Both the position numbers and the translations under genes were made by a program. Below, piece after piece: positions 17,181 through 25,972 of a stretch of DNA of 64,000 bases. Below the pieces are notes generated by a model. That model had not been told where the DNA came from and searched no databases. It saw only the letters and a program-made list of their open reading frames with translations. This stretch comes from Muribaculaceae bacterium (GTDB lineage Bacteria; Bacteroidota; Bacteroidia; Bacteroidales; Muribaculaceae). The DNA is taken from assembly GCA_022509065.1 (NCBI GenBank), contig JAFLTY010000006.1, positions 1 through 64,000 of the forward strand, read 5' to 3'. Within the stretch, counting starts at the first letter, position 1. Every line of letters begins with the position of its first letter.

Positions 17181-18407
17181 ATGACATCAAAAAGCTTAAA
17201 ATCAGTCATTTTTTGGAATGCAATTTCTCAATTTGGCACTTCGGGTGTTAGCTTTTTGAGTACGATTATATTAGCTAGACTTTTGAGTCCTTCGGATTTT
17301 GGTTTACTTGGCTTGATTTCTATTTTCATAGCAATTTCCCAAATGATGATTGATGCCCAAATGGGAGGGGCTCTTTTAAGAAAGAAAGATGTTGATAAAA
17401 TTGATTATTCAACATTATTTTGGTTTAATCTAGCTATTAGTATTGTACTATATTTAGTTTTATTCTTTGTTGCTCCCGTAGTTGCTGATTTCTATTCTGA
17501 ACCTATTTTAAAAGGGCTTATCCGAGTGTTAGCTCTTACTTTCTTTATATTCGCCTGTAGAGTTACTCAGCGAGTAATGATTTTTAGAGAGTGTAAATTT
17601 CATATTATGGCTCTTATTAATATTTCAAGTGGATTGCTAGCATTAATAAGTGCCATTTGGTTTGCTAATAGAGGATATGGCGTTTGGTCTTTGGTTTTAA
17701 TGCAGTTAGTGAATGGGTTTGCTGCCTTAATCATGATGTTTATATATAATCGATTCATACCTCTCCTAAAATTTTCAAGAGAATCTTTTCAATATCAATT
17801 TCACTTTGGTATAAATATTCTGGGAGCAGAATTTCTAAAGAGTATTGTCAATAATATTGGAACCAATATCATAGGTAAAATATCCTCTTTGCAATTTACC
17901 GGTTATTATACCCAATCATCAAAAATTACCGATTTTGTGAATGGTTGTTACACGGGAATTTTAGACCAAAGCATTTTCCCTTATATGTCACGTTTGAGCG
18001 ATTTTGACAAGATTACTGGGCTATATAAAAAATTGTTTCTTTTAATTATCATTGGAACCAGTTGTGCAGTAGTGGTGCTGTACTGTTTTGCATATCAAAT
18101 TGTGGAATTGATACTTGGAGTAGAATGGGTTTCCGCCACACCTGTATTTAGAGTTTTATGTATTGGAATCATTCCTATGACAGCCCAAACTATTTGCCGA
18201 AATTTGCTTAAAACGTTGGGTATAACAAGCCAGATTTTTAAAATCGAAATTTGGAAAACACTTTGCTTAGGTATTGGTTTTGCATGTTGTTTCTCATTTG
18301 GTGCGACTGCCATTATTTGGTCTATAGTACTGGTTCAATATATCAGTGCCATAATCTGGATTGGTATTTCGATACAAATGATAAAGAAAAGGGTTTATAA
18401 ACCGTAA
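17181..18407 (+). CDS. lipopolysaccharide/O-unit flippase (Wzx-like)
   Basis: A 408-residue integral membrane protein with about twelve hydrophobic segments, beginning with the amphipathic N-terminal pattern of polysaccharide transporters (LKSVIFWNAISQFGTSGVSF, then ARLLSPSDFGLLGL). This fits the MOP/PST superfamily that flips lipid-linked repeat units across the inner membrane. From here to 21522 the DNA is visibly AT-rich, unlike the sugar-nucleotide genes before it, as expected of exchanged O-unit genes. The downstream polymerase (3 nt gap) suggests a Wzx/Wzy-dependent pathway. Confidence 0.9.
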   Translation: MTSKSLKSVIFWNAISQFGTSGVSFLSTIILARLLSPSDFGLLGLISIFIAISQMMIDAQMGGALLRKKDVDKIDYSTLFWFNLAISIVLYLVLFFVAPVVADFYSEPILKGLIRVLALTFFIFACRVTQRVMIFRECKFHIMALINISSGLLALISAIWFANRGYGVWSLVLMQLVNGFAALIMMFIYNRFIPLLKFSRESFQYQFHFGINILGAEFLKSIVNNIGTNIIGKISSLQFTGYYTQSSKITDFVNGCYTGILDQSIFPYMSRLSDFDKITGLYKKLFLLIIIGTSCAVVVLYCFAYQIVELILGVEWVSATPVFRVLCIGIIPMTAQTICRNLLKTLGITSQIFKIEIWKTLCLGIGFACCFSFGATAIIWSIVLVQYISAIIWIGISIQMIKKRVYKP

Positions 18408-18410
18408 GAA

Positions 18411-19487
18411 ATGAATCCGGCCATTCTTGTTTTAGTCTGTTTATGTATTTTGGCTTTATTCTTCCAAAAGTCTAAAATTCTAACATGCATTATTTTTTTC
18501 TTCATTTGGACTCTGGCTTGGACTCGCCTACAACCTGATTATGTTAACTATGAAATAATGTATAATTTAGAGATTAACAAGGATTTAGGTTACTATGGGC
18601 TTTCATTGTTATTTAAAAAAATCGGGTTTGACTATTTCAGTTGTCGACTGATTATATTAGCTGCTGGGTGGTCTATATATTTATGGTTTATTATAAAATT
18701 TGCGAGACGATGCAGCCTTGTGGCTGCTTTATACCTATGCACTGTGTCATTTTATGACACAGAGCAAAACCGAAATTTTTTCGGTTTTGCTCTGTGTTTA
18801 ATCGGAATATCTGCGTTATTTAAGGATTACACTGTTAAGGGATTAATAAAATTTGGTTTTTGGGTCTTGCTTGGAACATCCATGCACTCAATGAACTTTT
18901 TTTTCTTTGTCTTTGGGTTACTAAATAAGAATGTTTTGAAGAGAGTCTCAAAAGTGCAACTTGTTCTAATTGCCGCATTTTTTGCTGGTGCTCTTTGGTT
19001 CTTATTTTCACAAGTAATTATTGATAAAATAGAAGCTTATGACCTTGGAGTAAGTTCGTTGACAAAAAATCTATTAATTATACTGTTTATCGTAAACATA
19101 ATCTTTATAATCTTCGTTCGAAAATTCAGATTAAAAAGTTCTATAACTAAAACATTAACAATATCACAAAAAAAATATTCAATTTCAGAAAATAATATAT
19201 TATATTTCAACTTAGCTCTTTTTGCATTACTTCCTGCCGCCTTCTACTCGCTTTCTGCTTTAAGAGTTTATCGTTATATGGAAATATTAAATCTTTCATA
19301 TGTCACAGATAAATTGGCCTCCAAATGGCCTCTTACGAATATTGGCTTAAATTTTTTGATCATTTTATACGGAGCCTCTTTCGGAATCGTCGCTTACCTA
19401 ATGCATTCTTCAAGCTATTGGGATGTTGTGTTACCTGAATTTTATGCAAATGAATTTTACGCATGGATATCTGCTTATTTACTATAA
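18411..19487 (+). CDS. EpsG-type polysaccharide polymerase (Wzy-like)
   Basis: A 358-residue protein with about ten membrane segments. The early loop (RLQPDYVNYEIMY) and the QNRNFFGFALCLIGIS segment resemble EpsG/Wzy family proteins, in which an Arg-containing motif follows a pair of short helices. It is the only polymerase candidate in the locus and follows the flippase directly. Two mutually exclusive perfect hairpins lie inside its coding sequence (18742-18797, separate entry). Sequence divergence in this family is high, so the assignment rests on topology and position. Confidence 0.75.
   Translation: MNPAILVLVCLCILALFFQKSKILTCIIFFFIWTLAWTRLQPDYVNYEIMYNLEINKDLGYYGLSLLFKKIGFDYFSCRLIILAAGWSIYLWFIIKFARRCSLVAALYLCTVSFYDTEQNRNFFGFALCLIGISALFKDYTVKGLIKFGFWVLLGTSMHSMNFFFFVFGLLNKNVLKRVSKVQLVLIAAFFAGALWFLFSQVIIDKIEAYDLGVSSLTKNLLIILFIVNIIFIIFVRKFRLKSSITKTLTISQKKYSISENNILYFNLALFALLPAAFYSLSALRVYRYMEILNLSYVTDKLASKWPLTNIGLNFLIILYGASFGIVAYLMHSSSYWDVVLPEFYANEFYAWISAYLL
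18742..18797 (+). other. two mutually exclusive perfect hairpins inside the polymerase gene
   Basis: Hairpin A: 18742-18750 pairs with 18754-18762 (9 bp, loop TTT). Hairpin B: 18757-18775 pairs with 18779-18797 (19 bp perfect, loop TTT; left arm begins ACACAGAGC, right arm ends GCTCTGTGT). The segment 18757-18762 belongs to both, so only one can form at a time, as in attenuators. There is no T-run after B. The amino acids encoded here are a conserved-looking EpsG segment, so coding constraint alone may explain part of it, but not a 19-bp perfect stem. Confidence 0.8.
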
Positions 19488-20365
19488 ACGATCAAATATT
19501 GTTTTTCGAATATTATAAAAACAATGTTCCTACTTTTACCATTTTCCCGAAGTTATCAAAACCCATTAAATTCCTTCGGTTAATAGTTCAAAAGTTTTTA
19601 CCATCCAAAAACCATTGGTTTTACACAAAACAATTTAAAAATGTTGGGAAAAACTTTAGCACTTTAATATTGTTTGACTCTCCGTTAACTGTTCCGGCTG
19701 CCAATTATATAAAAAAACGATATCCGCAATTAAGAGTAATTTATTGGTTTTGGAATCACATTTCAAATCCAAACATATTGTGTCAACTTCAGCCTAATAT
19801 TGAAAAGTGGTCATACGATCCCGAGGATTGTAAACAATATGAATTAAAGTATAACCATCAGTTTTATTTCCCCGAAATTGTTAACAATACCCCTGATGAA
19901 GCGGAAACATATGATTGTATTTTCGTTGGTGCTGACAAGGGTCGTAAAGAAATTATAAATTCAACCCAAAAGTTATTAAGTGATTTAGGGCAGAAGACAT
20001 TTTTCTTAATAGCTGACTCCAGTAAAGTGAGGACAAATAAGCATCGTCTTCCCTATAAGGAAGTTGCATCTTTAGTTAAGCAATCTAAATGTATAGTTGA
20101 TATTCTGCCTCCACACCAAAAAGGGATGTCGCTGCGACCGCTTGAAGCCTTATATTTCGGGAAGAAACTAATAACCAACTGGAAAGAAATTAAAGATACC
20201 CCTTTATATGATAAAAGGACAGTATATATTCTTGATGTAAACACAACTAATCATTTGTCAGAGTTTCTATTAGAAAGGCAAGAACATAACTTAGCGAAAT
20301 ATAACGAAAATATAAAAAGATATTCATTTCAAGACTGGTTGTTAAATTTTCAAACGTCCATATGA
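19463..20365 (+). CDS. probable glycosyltransferase, GT-B-like
   Basis: A 300-residue soluble protein overlapping the polymerase by 25 nt. I do not recognise the exact family. The C-terminal half carries DCIFVGADKGRKE, then LPYKEVASLVKQSKCIVDIL and MSLRPLEALYFGKKLITN, which is the layout of GT-B enzymes related to CgeB-like or capsular transferases (donor-site Arg/Glu pair in RPLEAL). Position between the polymerase and another transferase supports a role in repeat-unit assembly. AT-rich. Confidence 0.65.
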   Translation: MDICLFTINDQILFFEYYKNNVPTFTIFPKLSKPIKFLRLIVQKFLPSKNHWFYTKQFKNVGKNFSTLILFDSPLTVPAANYIKKRYPQLRVIYWFWNHISNPNILCQLQPNIEKWSYDPEDCKQYELKYNHQFYFPEIVNNTPDEAETYDCIFVGADKGRKEIINSTQKLLSDLGQKTFFLIADSSKVRTNKHRLPYKEVASLVKQSKCIVDILPPHQKGMSLRPLEALYFGKKLITNWKEIKDTPLYDKRTVYILDVNTTNHLSEFLLERQEHNLAKYNENIKRYSFQDWLLNFQTSI

Positions 20366-21522
20366 AAATTTTATTAGTAATGTCAGCTTTCAGATTATTT
20401 TCTTATGAAGGTAATCTTTATAAAAGAGCCGGAGGAACGCTGCATTTTTATCGATATGCCCCTTTAGGCCAACTAAATTTATGTTGCACTGTCATAGAAG
20501 GTGTCCCTGAAAAAGAGACCTTTAATATAGGAGATATGAAACTATTTCCTTTAAAGCATATAAAAAATGCTAAGAATCTTTTAAAATTTAGTCGATCCAA
20601 TTATAAAATGGTAAAGGAGGCAGTCGAGAAATCGGATGCAGTTATCGGATATGTTCCTTCCTCAGCAGCTTATGCCGCTTTTAATTTTGCAAAAAAACAA
20701 GGTAAACCATATTTAGCAATGGCAATTGGATGTCCTTGGGATGTTTTAACGCATCATGGTTGGAAAGGAAAGCTTATTGCTCCAATTCAGACCCTAAAAA
20801 TGAAAAAAATGATGAAAAAAACAGATTTTTCAATCTACGTAACGCAAAAGTTTTTACAAAAACGTTATCCATCTAAAGGTTTAAGTGCGGGCATCTCAAA
20901 TGTCATATTACATGATGTAAACAGCAATATATTGTCTCAAAGACTGGAGAAAATAACTTCTACTACCATTAACTCTTCCAATGAGATAAAGTTAGCTACT
21001 TGTGCAGCGATAAATGTAAAATACAAAGGTCAAGAAGATGTTATAAAGGCACTTTCCAAATTACAATATAAATATAATATACATTATTATTTAGCTGGAA
21101 ATGGCGATGCCAGTTACCTAATGTTAATGGCTAAAAAATATAACATGACGAATAGGGTGCATTTCTTAGGAGGGTTAAAACAGGAAGATGTTTATAACTT
21201 ATTTAAAAATATAGATATCTATATACATCCAAGTAAAACTGAGGGTTTGCCACGATCTGTTGTAGAAGCGATGTCTATGGCAGTACCATGTCTTGGCGCT
21301 AATGCAGGAGGAACACCTGAGTTATTACCTAAGGAATGCGTTTTTAAGAAAGGAAATATAAGTGATATAATAAAAAAAATTAATTGGATTTTGGATACGC
21401 GTGTTTTGTCAGACTTAGCTATTGTCAATTTCGAAAAATCTAAAGATTTTTTATTTGAAAAATTAGAAAAAGAAAGGAACGAGTTTATTCAAACTTGGGT
21501 TAATTCTTTTAATTGTAATTAA
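20362..21522 (+). CDS. glycosyltransferase family 4 (GT-B)
   Basis: A 386-residue glycosyltransferase with a 4-nt ATGA overlap with the preceding gene. The C-terminal donor-binding domain is clear: YLAGNGDASYL, NRVHFLGGLKQEDVYNLFK, then IYIHPSKTEGLPRSVVEAMS with the E-x7-E motif, and GGTPELL. The substrate is unknown. It ends the AT-rich block, and a promoter for wecB lies between this stop and the next gene. Confidence 0.88.
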   Translation: MKILLVMSAFRLFSYEGNLYKRAGGTLHFYRYAPLGQLNLCCTVIEGVPEKETFNIGDMKLFPLKHIKNAKNLLKFSRSNYKMVKEAVEKSDAVIGYVPSSAAYAAFNFAKKQGKPYLAMAIGCPWDVLTHHGWKGKLIAPIQTLKMKKMMKKTDFSIYVTQKFLQKRYPSKGLSAGISNVILHDVNSNILSQRLEKITSTTINSSNEIKLATCAAINVKYKGQEDVIKALSKLQYKYNIHYYLAGNGDASYLMLMAKKYNMTNRVHFLGGLKQEDVYNLFKNIDIYIHPSKTEGLPRSVVEAMSMAVPCLGANAGGTPELLPKECVFKKGNISDIIKKINWILDTRVLSDLAIVNFEKSKDFLFEKLEKERNEFIQTWVNSFNCN

Positions 21523-21543
21523 TATGGAGCTATTGTATTTTTG
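21512..21543 (+). promoter_or_regulatory. internal promoter in front of wecB
   Basis: ATTG (21512-21515), 20-nt spacer, TATTTTTG (21536-21543), matching the Bacteroidetes consensus except for one base at -33. The expected start near 21550 is only about 10 nt before the wecB ATG. It overlaps the last codons of the preceding transferase. AT-richness raises the chance of a random match. Confidence 0.5.
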
Positions 21544-21560
21544 AGATAGTTAAACTTGTC

Positions 21561-22715
21561 ATGAAAAAGATAATGCTTGTTTTCGGGACTCGTCCGGAAG
21601 CCATCAAAATGGCTCCCCTAGTCAAGGAGTTCCAGAAACACCCAGAGGCGTTCGACACCGTGGTTTGCGTCACCGGACAACACCGACAGATGCTCGACCA
21701 AGTGTTGGACATCTTCGATATCAAGCCCGATTACGACCTGAACATAATGCAAGCCGGGCAAGATCTGTTTGATGTAACGGCTCGCGTCATCGTCGGCATG
21801 CGTGATGTCCTTGATCAAGCAAAACCCAACATCGTCCTGGTTCACGGTGACACTACCACATCGACAGCCGCCGCGCTCGCCGCTTTCTACCGACAGATTC
21901 CCGTGGGGCACGTCGAGGCCGGGTTACGGACACATAACATCTACAGTCCGTGGCCTGAGGAGATGAACCGACAGCTGACAGGCCGCATCGCGACACACCA
22001 TTTCGCCCCCACTCCCTTAAGTCGACAAAACCTTATCGACGAAGGCGTGCCTTCGGAACGAATAACAGTTACGGGCAACACCGTCATCGACGCATTGTAT
22101 TGGGTCGTTGACAAAATCAAAAACAACCCGACGCTTGACAATGAACTGAACGCTGAACTCCGAAAAGCAGGTTATGACACAGCCCGGCTCGCTAAAGGAC
22201 ATAACCTGGTGCTAATCACCGGTCACCGACGCGAAAACTTCGGCGAAGGGTTTATCTCCATGTGCAAGGCGATAAAAACCCTTACAGAAAAATACCCCGA
22301 CATCGATTTCGTCTATCCGATGCATCTCAATCCCAATGTGCGCCGCCCCATACACGAAGTCTTTGGCGAAGATCTATCCAACCTAGGTAACATGTTCTTT
22401 ATCGAACCGCTTGAATACCTGTCGTTTGTCTATTTGATGGAAAAAGCGCGCATAGTTTTGACTGATAGCGGAGGCATTCAGGAAGAAGCGCCTGGACTTG
22501 GCAAACCCGTACTTGTCATGCGAGACACTACCGAACGCCCCGAGGCACTCGAAGCCGGCACGGTACGTCTTGTCGGCACCGACTACGACCGTATTGTCAA
22601 TGAAGTCTCCTCCCTCCTTGACAATCCTGAACATTACAACTGTATGTCGCAAGCCGTCAACCCTTACGGCGACGGCCACGCATGCGAAAGAATAGTAAAT
22701 TCATATAAACTTTAA
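21561..22715 (+). CDS. wecB: UDP-N-acetylglucosamine 2-epimerase (non-hydrolysing)
   Basis: A 384-residue enzyme converting UDP-GlcNAc to UDP-ManNAc. Signatures are LVFGTRPEAIKMAPL, TGQHRQMLDQ, VHGDTTTSTAAALAAF, VGHVEAGLRT, ITGHRRENFGEG, MHLNPNVR and TDSGGIQEEAPGLGKPVLVMR. It is distinctly richer in G+C than both neighbours and has its own likely promoter, which suggests a separate history and expression independent of the invertible switch. The ManNAc may enter this polysaccharide or another envelope polymer. Confidence 0.96.
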   Translation: MKKIMLVFGTRPEAIKMAPLVKEFQKHPEAFDTVVCVTGQHRQMLDQVLDIFDIKPDYDLNIMQAGQDLFDVTARVIVGMRDVLDQAKPNIVLVHGDTTTSTAAALAAFYRQIPVGHVEAGLRTHNIYSPWPEEMNRQLTGRIATHHFAPTPLSRQNLIDEGVPSERITVTGNTVIDALYWVVDKIKNNPTLDNELNAELRKAGYDTARLAKGHNLVLITGHRRENFGEGFISMCKAIKTLTEKYPDIDFVYPMHLNPNVRRPIHEVFGEDLSNLGNMFFIEPLEYLSFVYLMEKARIVLTDSGGIQEEAPGLGKPVLVMRDTTERPEALEAGTVRLVGTDYDRIVNEVSSLLDNPEHYNCMSQAVNPYGDGHACERIVNSYKL

Positions 22716-22724
22716 AGCAAAAAC

Positions 22725-23450
22725 ATGATACCAAAAAAGATACATTATTGTTGGTTTGGGGGGAATCCACTGCCTGATTCTGCCTTGAACTGTATTAATT
22801 CATGGAAAAAGTTATGCCCTGATTATGAGATCAAAGAATGGAATGAATCAAACTTTGATTTAGATACTTTCCCATATGCTAGACAAGCATATGATACACG
22901 TAAATTTGCTTTCGTGACAGACATCGTTAGATTATATGCATTATATACCGAGGGAGGTATATACATGGATACTGATGTGGAGCTTTTAAAACCATTAGAT
23001 AGTATCTTAAATTTTAAAGCAATATCAGGATTTGAGACAACCAATATGGTTCCTACTGGTTTGATGGCAAGTGAAAAAAATATACCCATAATTAAGGAGT
23101 TGCTTTCAGATTATAAAGAACGATTATTTGTTAAGGAGAATGGGTCGCTGGAAACAACCACTAATGTTATATACATTACTGAATGTTTAAAAAAATACGG
23201 CCTTCAATTAAATAATCAAAAGCAAACTATAGCGGAATTTACGTTCTTGCCTTCCGAATATTTCTGTCCAAAATCTGTAAAGGATGGTAAAATTTATCTG
23301 ACACCAAAAACGATAGCCATACATCATTTTGCCGGGACATGGCATCCTAAATGGCGTAATAAAGCACGCTCAATAATATTAAAAATAGGAGGATATCCTT
23401 TAAAATCGTTTTTAAGATACTTCATCCCTAAAAAAATTCTTAGAAAGTAA
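22725..23450 (+). CDS. glycosyltransferase family 32 (DXD sugar transferase)
   Basis: A 241-residue GT-A enzyme. It starts MIPKKIHYCWFGGNPLPD, a hallmark of the capsular GT32/Gly_transf_sug group, followed by DYEIKEWNESNFD and the DXD metal site in GGIYMDTDVELLKPLD, then ALYTEGG upstream of it. AT-rich, like 17181-21522, so wecB sits as a GC-rich insert between two AT-rich transferase genes. Acceptor and donor unknown. Confidence 0.9.
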   Translation: MIPKKIHYCWFGGNPLPDSALNCINSWKKLCPDYEIKEWNESNFDLDTFPYARQAYDTRKFAFVTDIVRLYALYTEGGIYMDTDVELLKPLDSILNFKAISGFETTNMVPTGLMASEKNIPIIKELLSDYKERLFVKENGSLETTTNVIYITECLKKYGLQLNNQKQTIAEFTFLPSEYFCPKSVKDGKIYLTPKTIAIHHFAGTWHPKWRNKARSIILKIGGYPLKSFLRYFIPKKILRK

Positions 23451-23476
23451 GTGATATCATCCTTAATAAAATCATT

Positions 23477-23860
23477 ATGATTGATTTTTTGTCAGGTGAT
23501 AGTTTCAGATTTCTATGGTTACCAATCATAACTACCGTTCTTACCCTTTGTATGAAAGTTTTTCATAAGGATCGTCTACTTAAAATGTGGACGTGGAGTG
23601 ACTTTGCTGTCGCTTCAAATCTTATGGTGACCGCGGTTTTTATATTCTTGATAAAACTGTCGTTTATAGCGGCTCAAATTAAGAATAACACGCAGCTTGC
23701 AAAGGAACGAATGGATCAATTCATGTCTATGTCCATGGTATTTGTTGTATTTTTTGTTGGTATGTTACTCGTAACTTGGGTAATGCGAGAAAAAGGATGG
23801 CATAAAAACTCACATGGAGATTTATTTTACTTCTATGATAAATTATTGAAATGCGTATAG
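23477..23860 (+). CDS. unknown three-helix membrane protein
   Basis: A 127-residue protein with three predicted membrane helices (about residues 10-30, 42-68 and 86-105). I do not recognise it. It overlaps the next membrane gene by 10 nt, so the two probably act together. Neither resembles a flippase, polymerase or chain-length regulator, which makes them unusual cargo in a polysaccharide operon. Confidence 0.7.
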   Translation: MIDFLSGDSFRFLWLPIITTVLTLCMKVFHKDRLLKMWTWSDFAVASNLMVTAVFIFLIKLSFIAAQIKNNTQLAKERMDQFMSMSMVFVVFFVGMLLVTWVMREKGWHKNSHGDLFYFYDKLLKCV

Positions 23861-24489
23861 TTAATCTGCTCATAGTCGTCATAAGTGTCCTGGCTGTTTA
23901 TTGTATCTGTGCTGTGGGGTTGGGGTGGTTTTGGAAGATTGGCGACTTCGCAAACGCCGAGGCGATAAATGCTGTGCTTCTCAATTTGAGCTATAGTTAT
24001 ATTGCCGGCGCAATATTCTATGTCTTTATCAGTTTTTTGCCTCACCTTATAATGGCACATAAGCTAAAAAAGCCTCTACAAGCGAAATTCAATAATATTC
24101 GAGACAAATTTAGCAACAGCATAAATAGCGTTTATCCCATAGAGGTGTGGAATACACGCTCTTATGACCGAAATGATATAATATCTCGCTTTAAGAGGCT
24201 TCAATCGGTGCATACGGCTTCACCGATGAGAGCTATCCACCCAGGGGTGTCTGTAATGGATCACCTAAGGGCTCAGCGCGATGCTATTTTAAAGGAGATT
24301 AGGTATACGTTGGAATACAAGGATTATTTGTCGTCCGAACAAATCATTGTCCTTGAAAAGATTCGCAACTGCGCTTATTTCCCCTTTCTTAACGCTTTTG
24401 GCAATCCGGCTCTCGACTTGCCAAATATGCGCGAATCTCTTGCCAAGGAGTTGTGCGACGCTTATGACTTGAGTCGCCTCTTGAATTGA
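23851..24489 (+). CDS. unknown protein with two membrane helices and a cytosolic tail
   Basis: A 212-residue protein: two N-terminal membrane helices (about residues 4-26 and 40-68) and a charged soluble tail of about 140 residues with no motif that I recognise. It overlaps the preceding membrane gene by 10 nt. The next ORF is a glycosyltransferase remnant. The two-gene unit could be an inserted cassette, since it lies beside disrupted DNA. Function not assigned. Confidence 0.7.
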   Translation: MRIVNLLIVVISVLAVYCICAVGLGWFWKIGDFANAEAINAVLLNLSYSYIAGAIFYVFISFLPHLIMAHKLKKPLQAKFNNIRDKFSNSINSVYPIEVWNTRSYDRNDIISRFKRLQSVHTASPMRAIHPGVSVMDHLRAQRDAILKEIRYTLEYKDYLSSEQIIVLEKIRNCAYFPFLNAFGNPALDLPNMRESLAKELCDAYDLSRLLN

Positions 24490-24527
24490 TGTTTTTATTT
24501 CGACATTATCTTATTCCATTTTCAACA

Positions 24528-24761
24528 ATGCGGCGAAAACTTATCAGAATGACCGCGCACGACTGCACCCTCGGTCTTCTCAAAGGTCAGTTGAGATTTT
24601 TGAACCAGTCAATGGATGTCACGCTTGTGGCTAAGGACACCGGCACGCTTAAACAACTGGCGGATGCGGAAGGTGTCGCTTATCGATTACTACTATGGCA
24701 GGTACTCTTTACTTCTGGAAATTCGATAGCGGTGCTGGCTTATCTCCCGGAGTATATCTAA
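24528..24761 (+). pseudogene. glycosyltransferase remnant (N-terminal fragment)
   Basis: The first about 53 codons from the ATG at 24528 read like the N-terminus of Bacteroidales GT4 enzymes: LLKGQLRFLNQSMDV, VAKDTGTLKQLADAEGVAY. After that the similarity is lost and the frame closes at 78 codons, while a whole enzyme would need about 370. Another frame stays open a little longer but shows no transferase motif. I read it as a transferase truncated by deletion, next to the unknown membrane cassette. The 95 nt to the next gene hold nothing I can name. Confidence 0.65.
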
Positions 24762-24856
24762 CCGTAAAAAACAATAATTTCTAACTCTGGGCAAACGACA
24801 TATGCAAATCGACCCTCGTATTGTCATCGGGGTAGATTTTACTTACTAAGATCAAC

Positions 24857-25966
24857 ATGAATATTGTCATAATCACGAGTTCGGCGAAAGCCCTGTTCAA
24901 TCTCCGCAAGGAGTTAATCGAATCATGGGTTAATGCAGGTCATAAAGTAACAGCCATCGGGGATATTCCGCCAGAGAAGATTAGAGACAAATGCATCGAG
25001 CGCGGATTTGACTATAAATCGGTAAAGTTAAGCCGAAATGGTCTTAACCCTGTTGCGGATCTGAGAACACTGCGAGAACTCACTGAGCGATTAAAAGAGC
25101 TCAAGCCTGATCGTGTGTTTTGTACATTCGCCAAAGCCATCTCCTATGGGGCATGGGCAGCAAATAGAGCCGGGATATCACATGTTTATTCATTGATGAG
25201 TGGGCTCGGGTCAATTTATCGGAGCAATTCTTTGAAGATTAGAGTAATTCGATTAATAATGAACCGCCTCTACAAGAATGCGTTCAAGTGCAGTAAAAAA
25301 GTAATTTTTCAGAATAAGGATGATTTATCACTTTTCCTTCAGCTAAATTTGGTGCCAAAGGAGAAAAGTGTTATTGTCAATGGGTCCGGCGTTGATTTAC
25401 AGAGATTTGAATTCAACAATCTCCCTCATTCTTCAACCTTTTTATTCGTGGGGCGTCTATTAAAAGAGAAAGGAATTTGCGAATATATAGAGGCCGCTAA
25501 AATTATAAAGAAGAAATATCCTCATACCCGATTTATTGCAGTTGGTGATATTGACACAAACCCATCATCTCTTCAAAAATCTGAGGTAAAACAGTATCAA
25601 ACCGAAGGCTTGATACTGTTCGAGGGGTTTAAAAAGGATGTACGCCCTTTTATACGGCAATGCGATATTTTTGTTCTACCATCATATCATGAAGGAACGC
25701 CAAGATGTGTACTTGAAGCTATGTCAATGGGGCGCCCAATCATCACGTCGGATGCGCCAGGTTGTAGAGAGACTGTTATTGAGGGTCAAAATGGTTTTTT
25801 GATTCCAGTTGAAGATGCAAAAGCTCTTGCAGCAAAAATGGAATACCTTCTACTCAATCCAGATGTCGCCGATAAGATGGGGTGTGAATCGAGGCGAATA
25901 GCTGAATCAAAATATGACGTTGTCAAAATCAATAATGACTATGCCAACATTATGCAATTAGATTAA
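24857..25966 (+). CDS. glycosyltransferase family 4 (PglA/WbpT-like)
   Basis: A 369-residue GT-B transferase. The N-terminus (IITSSAKALFNLRKELIESWVNAGHKV) and the GLGSIYRS segment are typical of the family that adds the second sugar to an undecaprenyl-linked HexNAc, such as PglA. The C-terminal donor site is FVGRLLKEKGI, VLPSYHEGTPRCVLEAMSMGRPIITS. Its placement right before the reductase and initiating transferase fits action early in repeat-unit assembly. The donor sugar is not determined. Confidence 0.88.
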   Translation: MNIVIITSSAKALFNLRKELIESWVNAGHKVTAIGDIPPEKIRDKCIERGFDYKSVKLSRNGLNPVADLRTLRELTERLKELKPDRVFCTFAKAISYGAWAANRAGISHVYSLMSGLGSIYRSNSLKIRVIRLIMNRLYKNAFKCSKKVIFQNKDDLSLFLQLNLVPKEKSVIVNGSGVDLQRFEFNNLPHSSTFLFVGRLLKEKGICEYIEAAKIIKKKYPHTRFIAVGDIDTNPSSLQKSEVKQYQTEGLILFEGFKKDVRPFIRQCDIFVLPSYHEGTPRCVLEAMSMGRPIITSDAPGCRETVIEGQNGFLIPVEDAKALAAKMEYLLLNPDVADKMGCESRRIAESKYDVVKINNDYANIMQLD

Positions 25967-25972
25967 TCCCCA

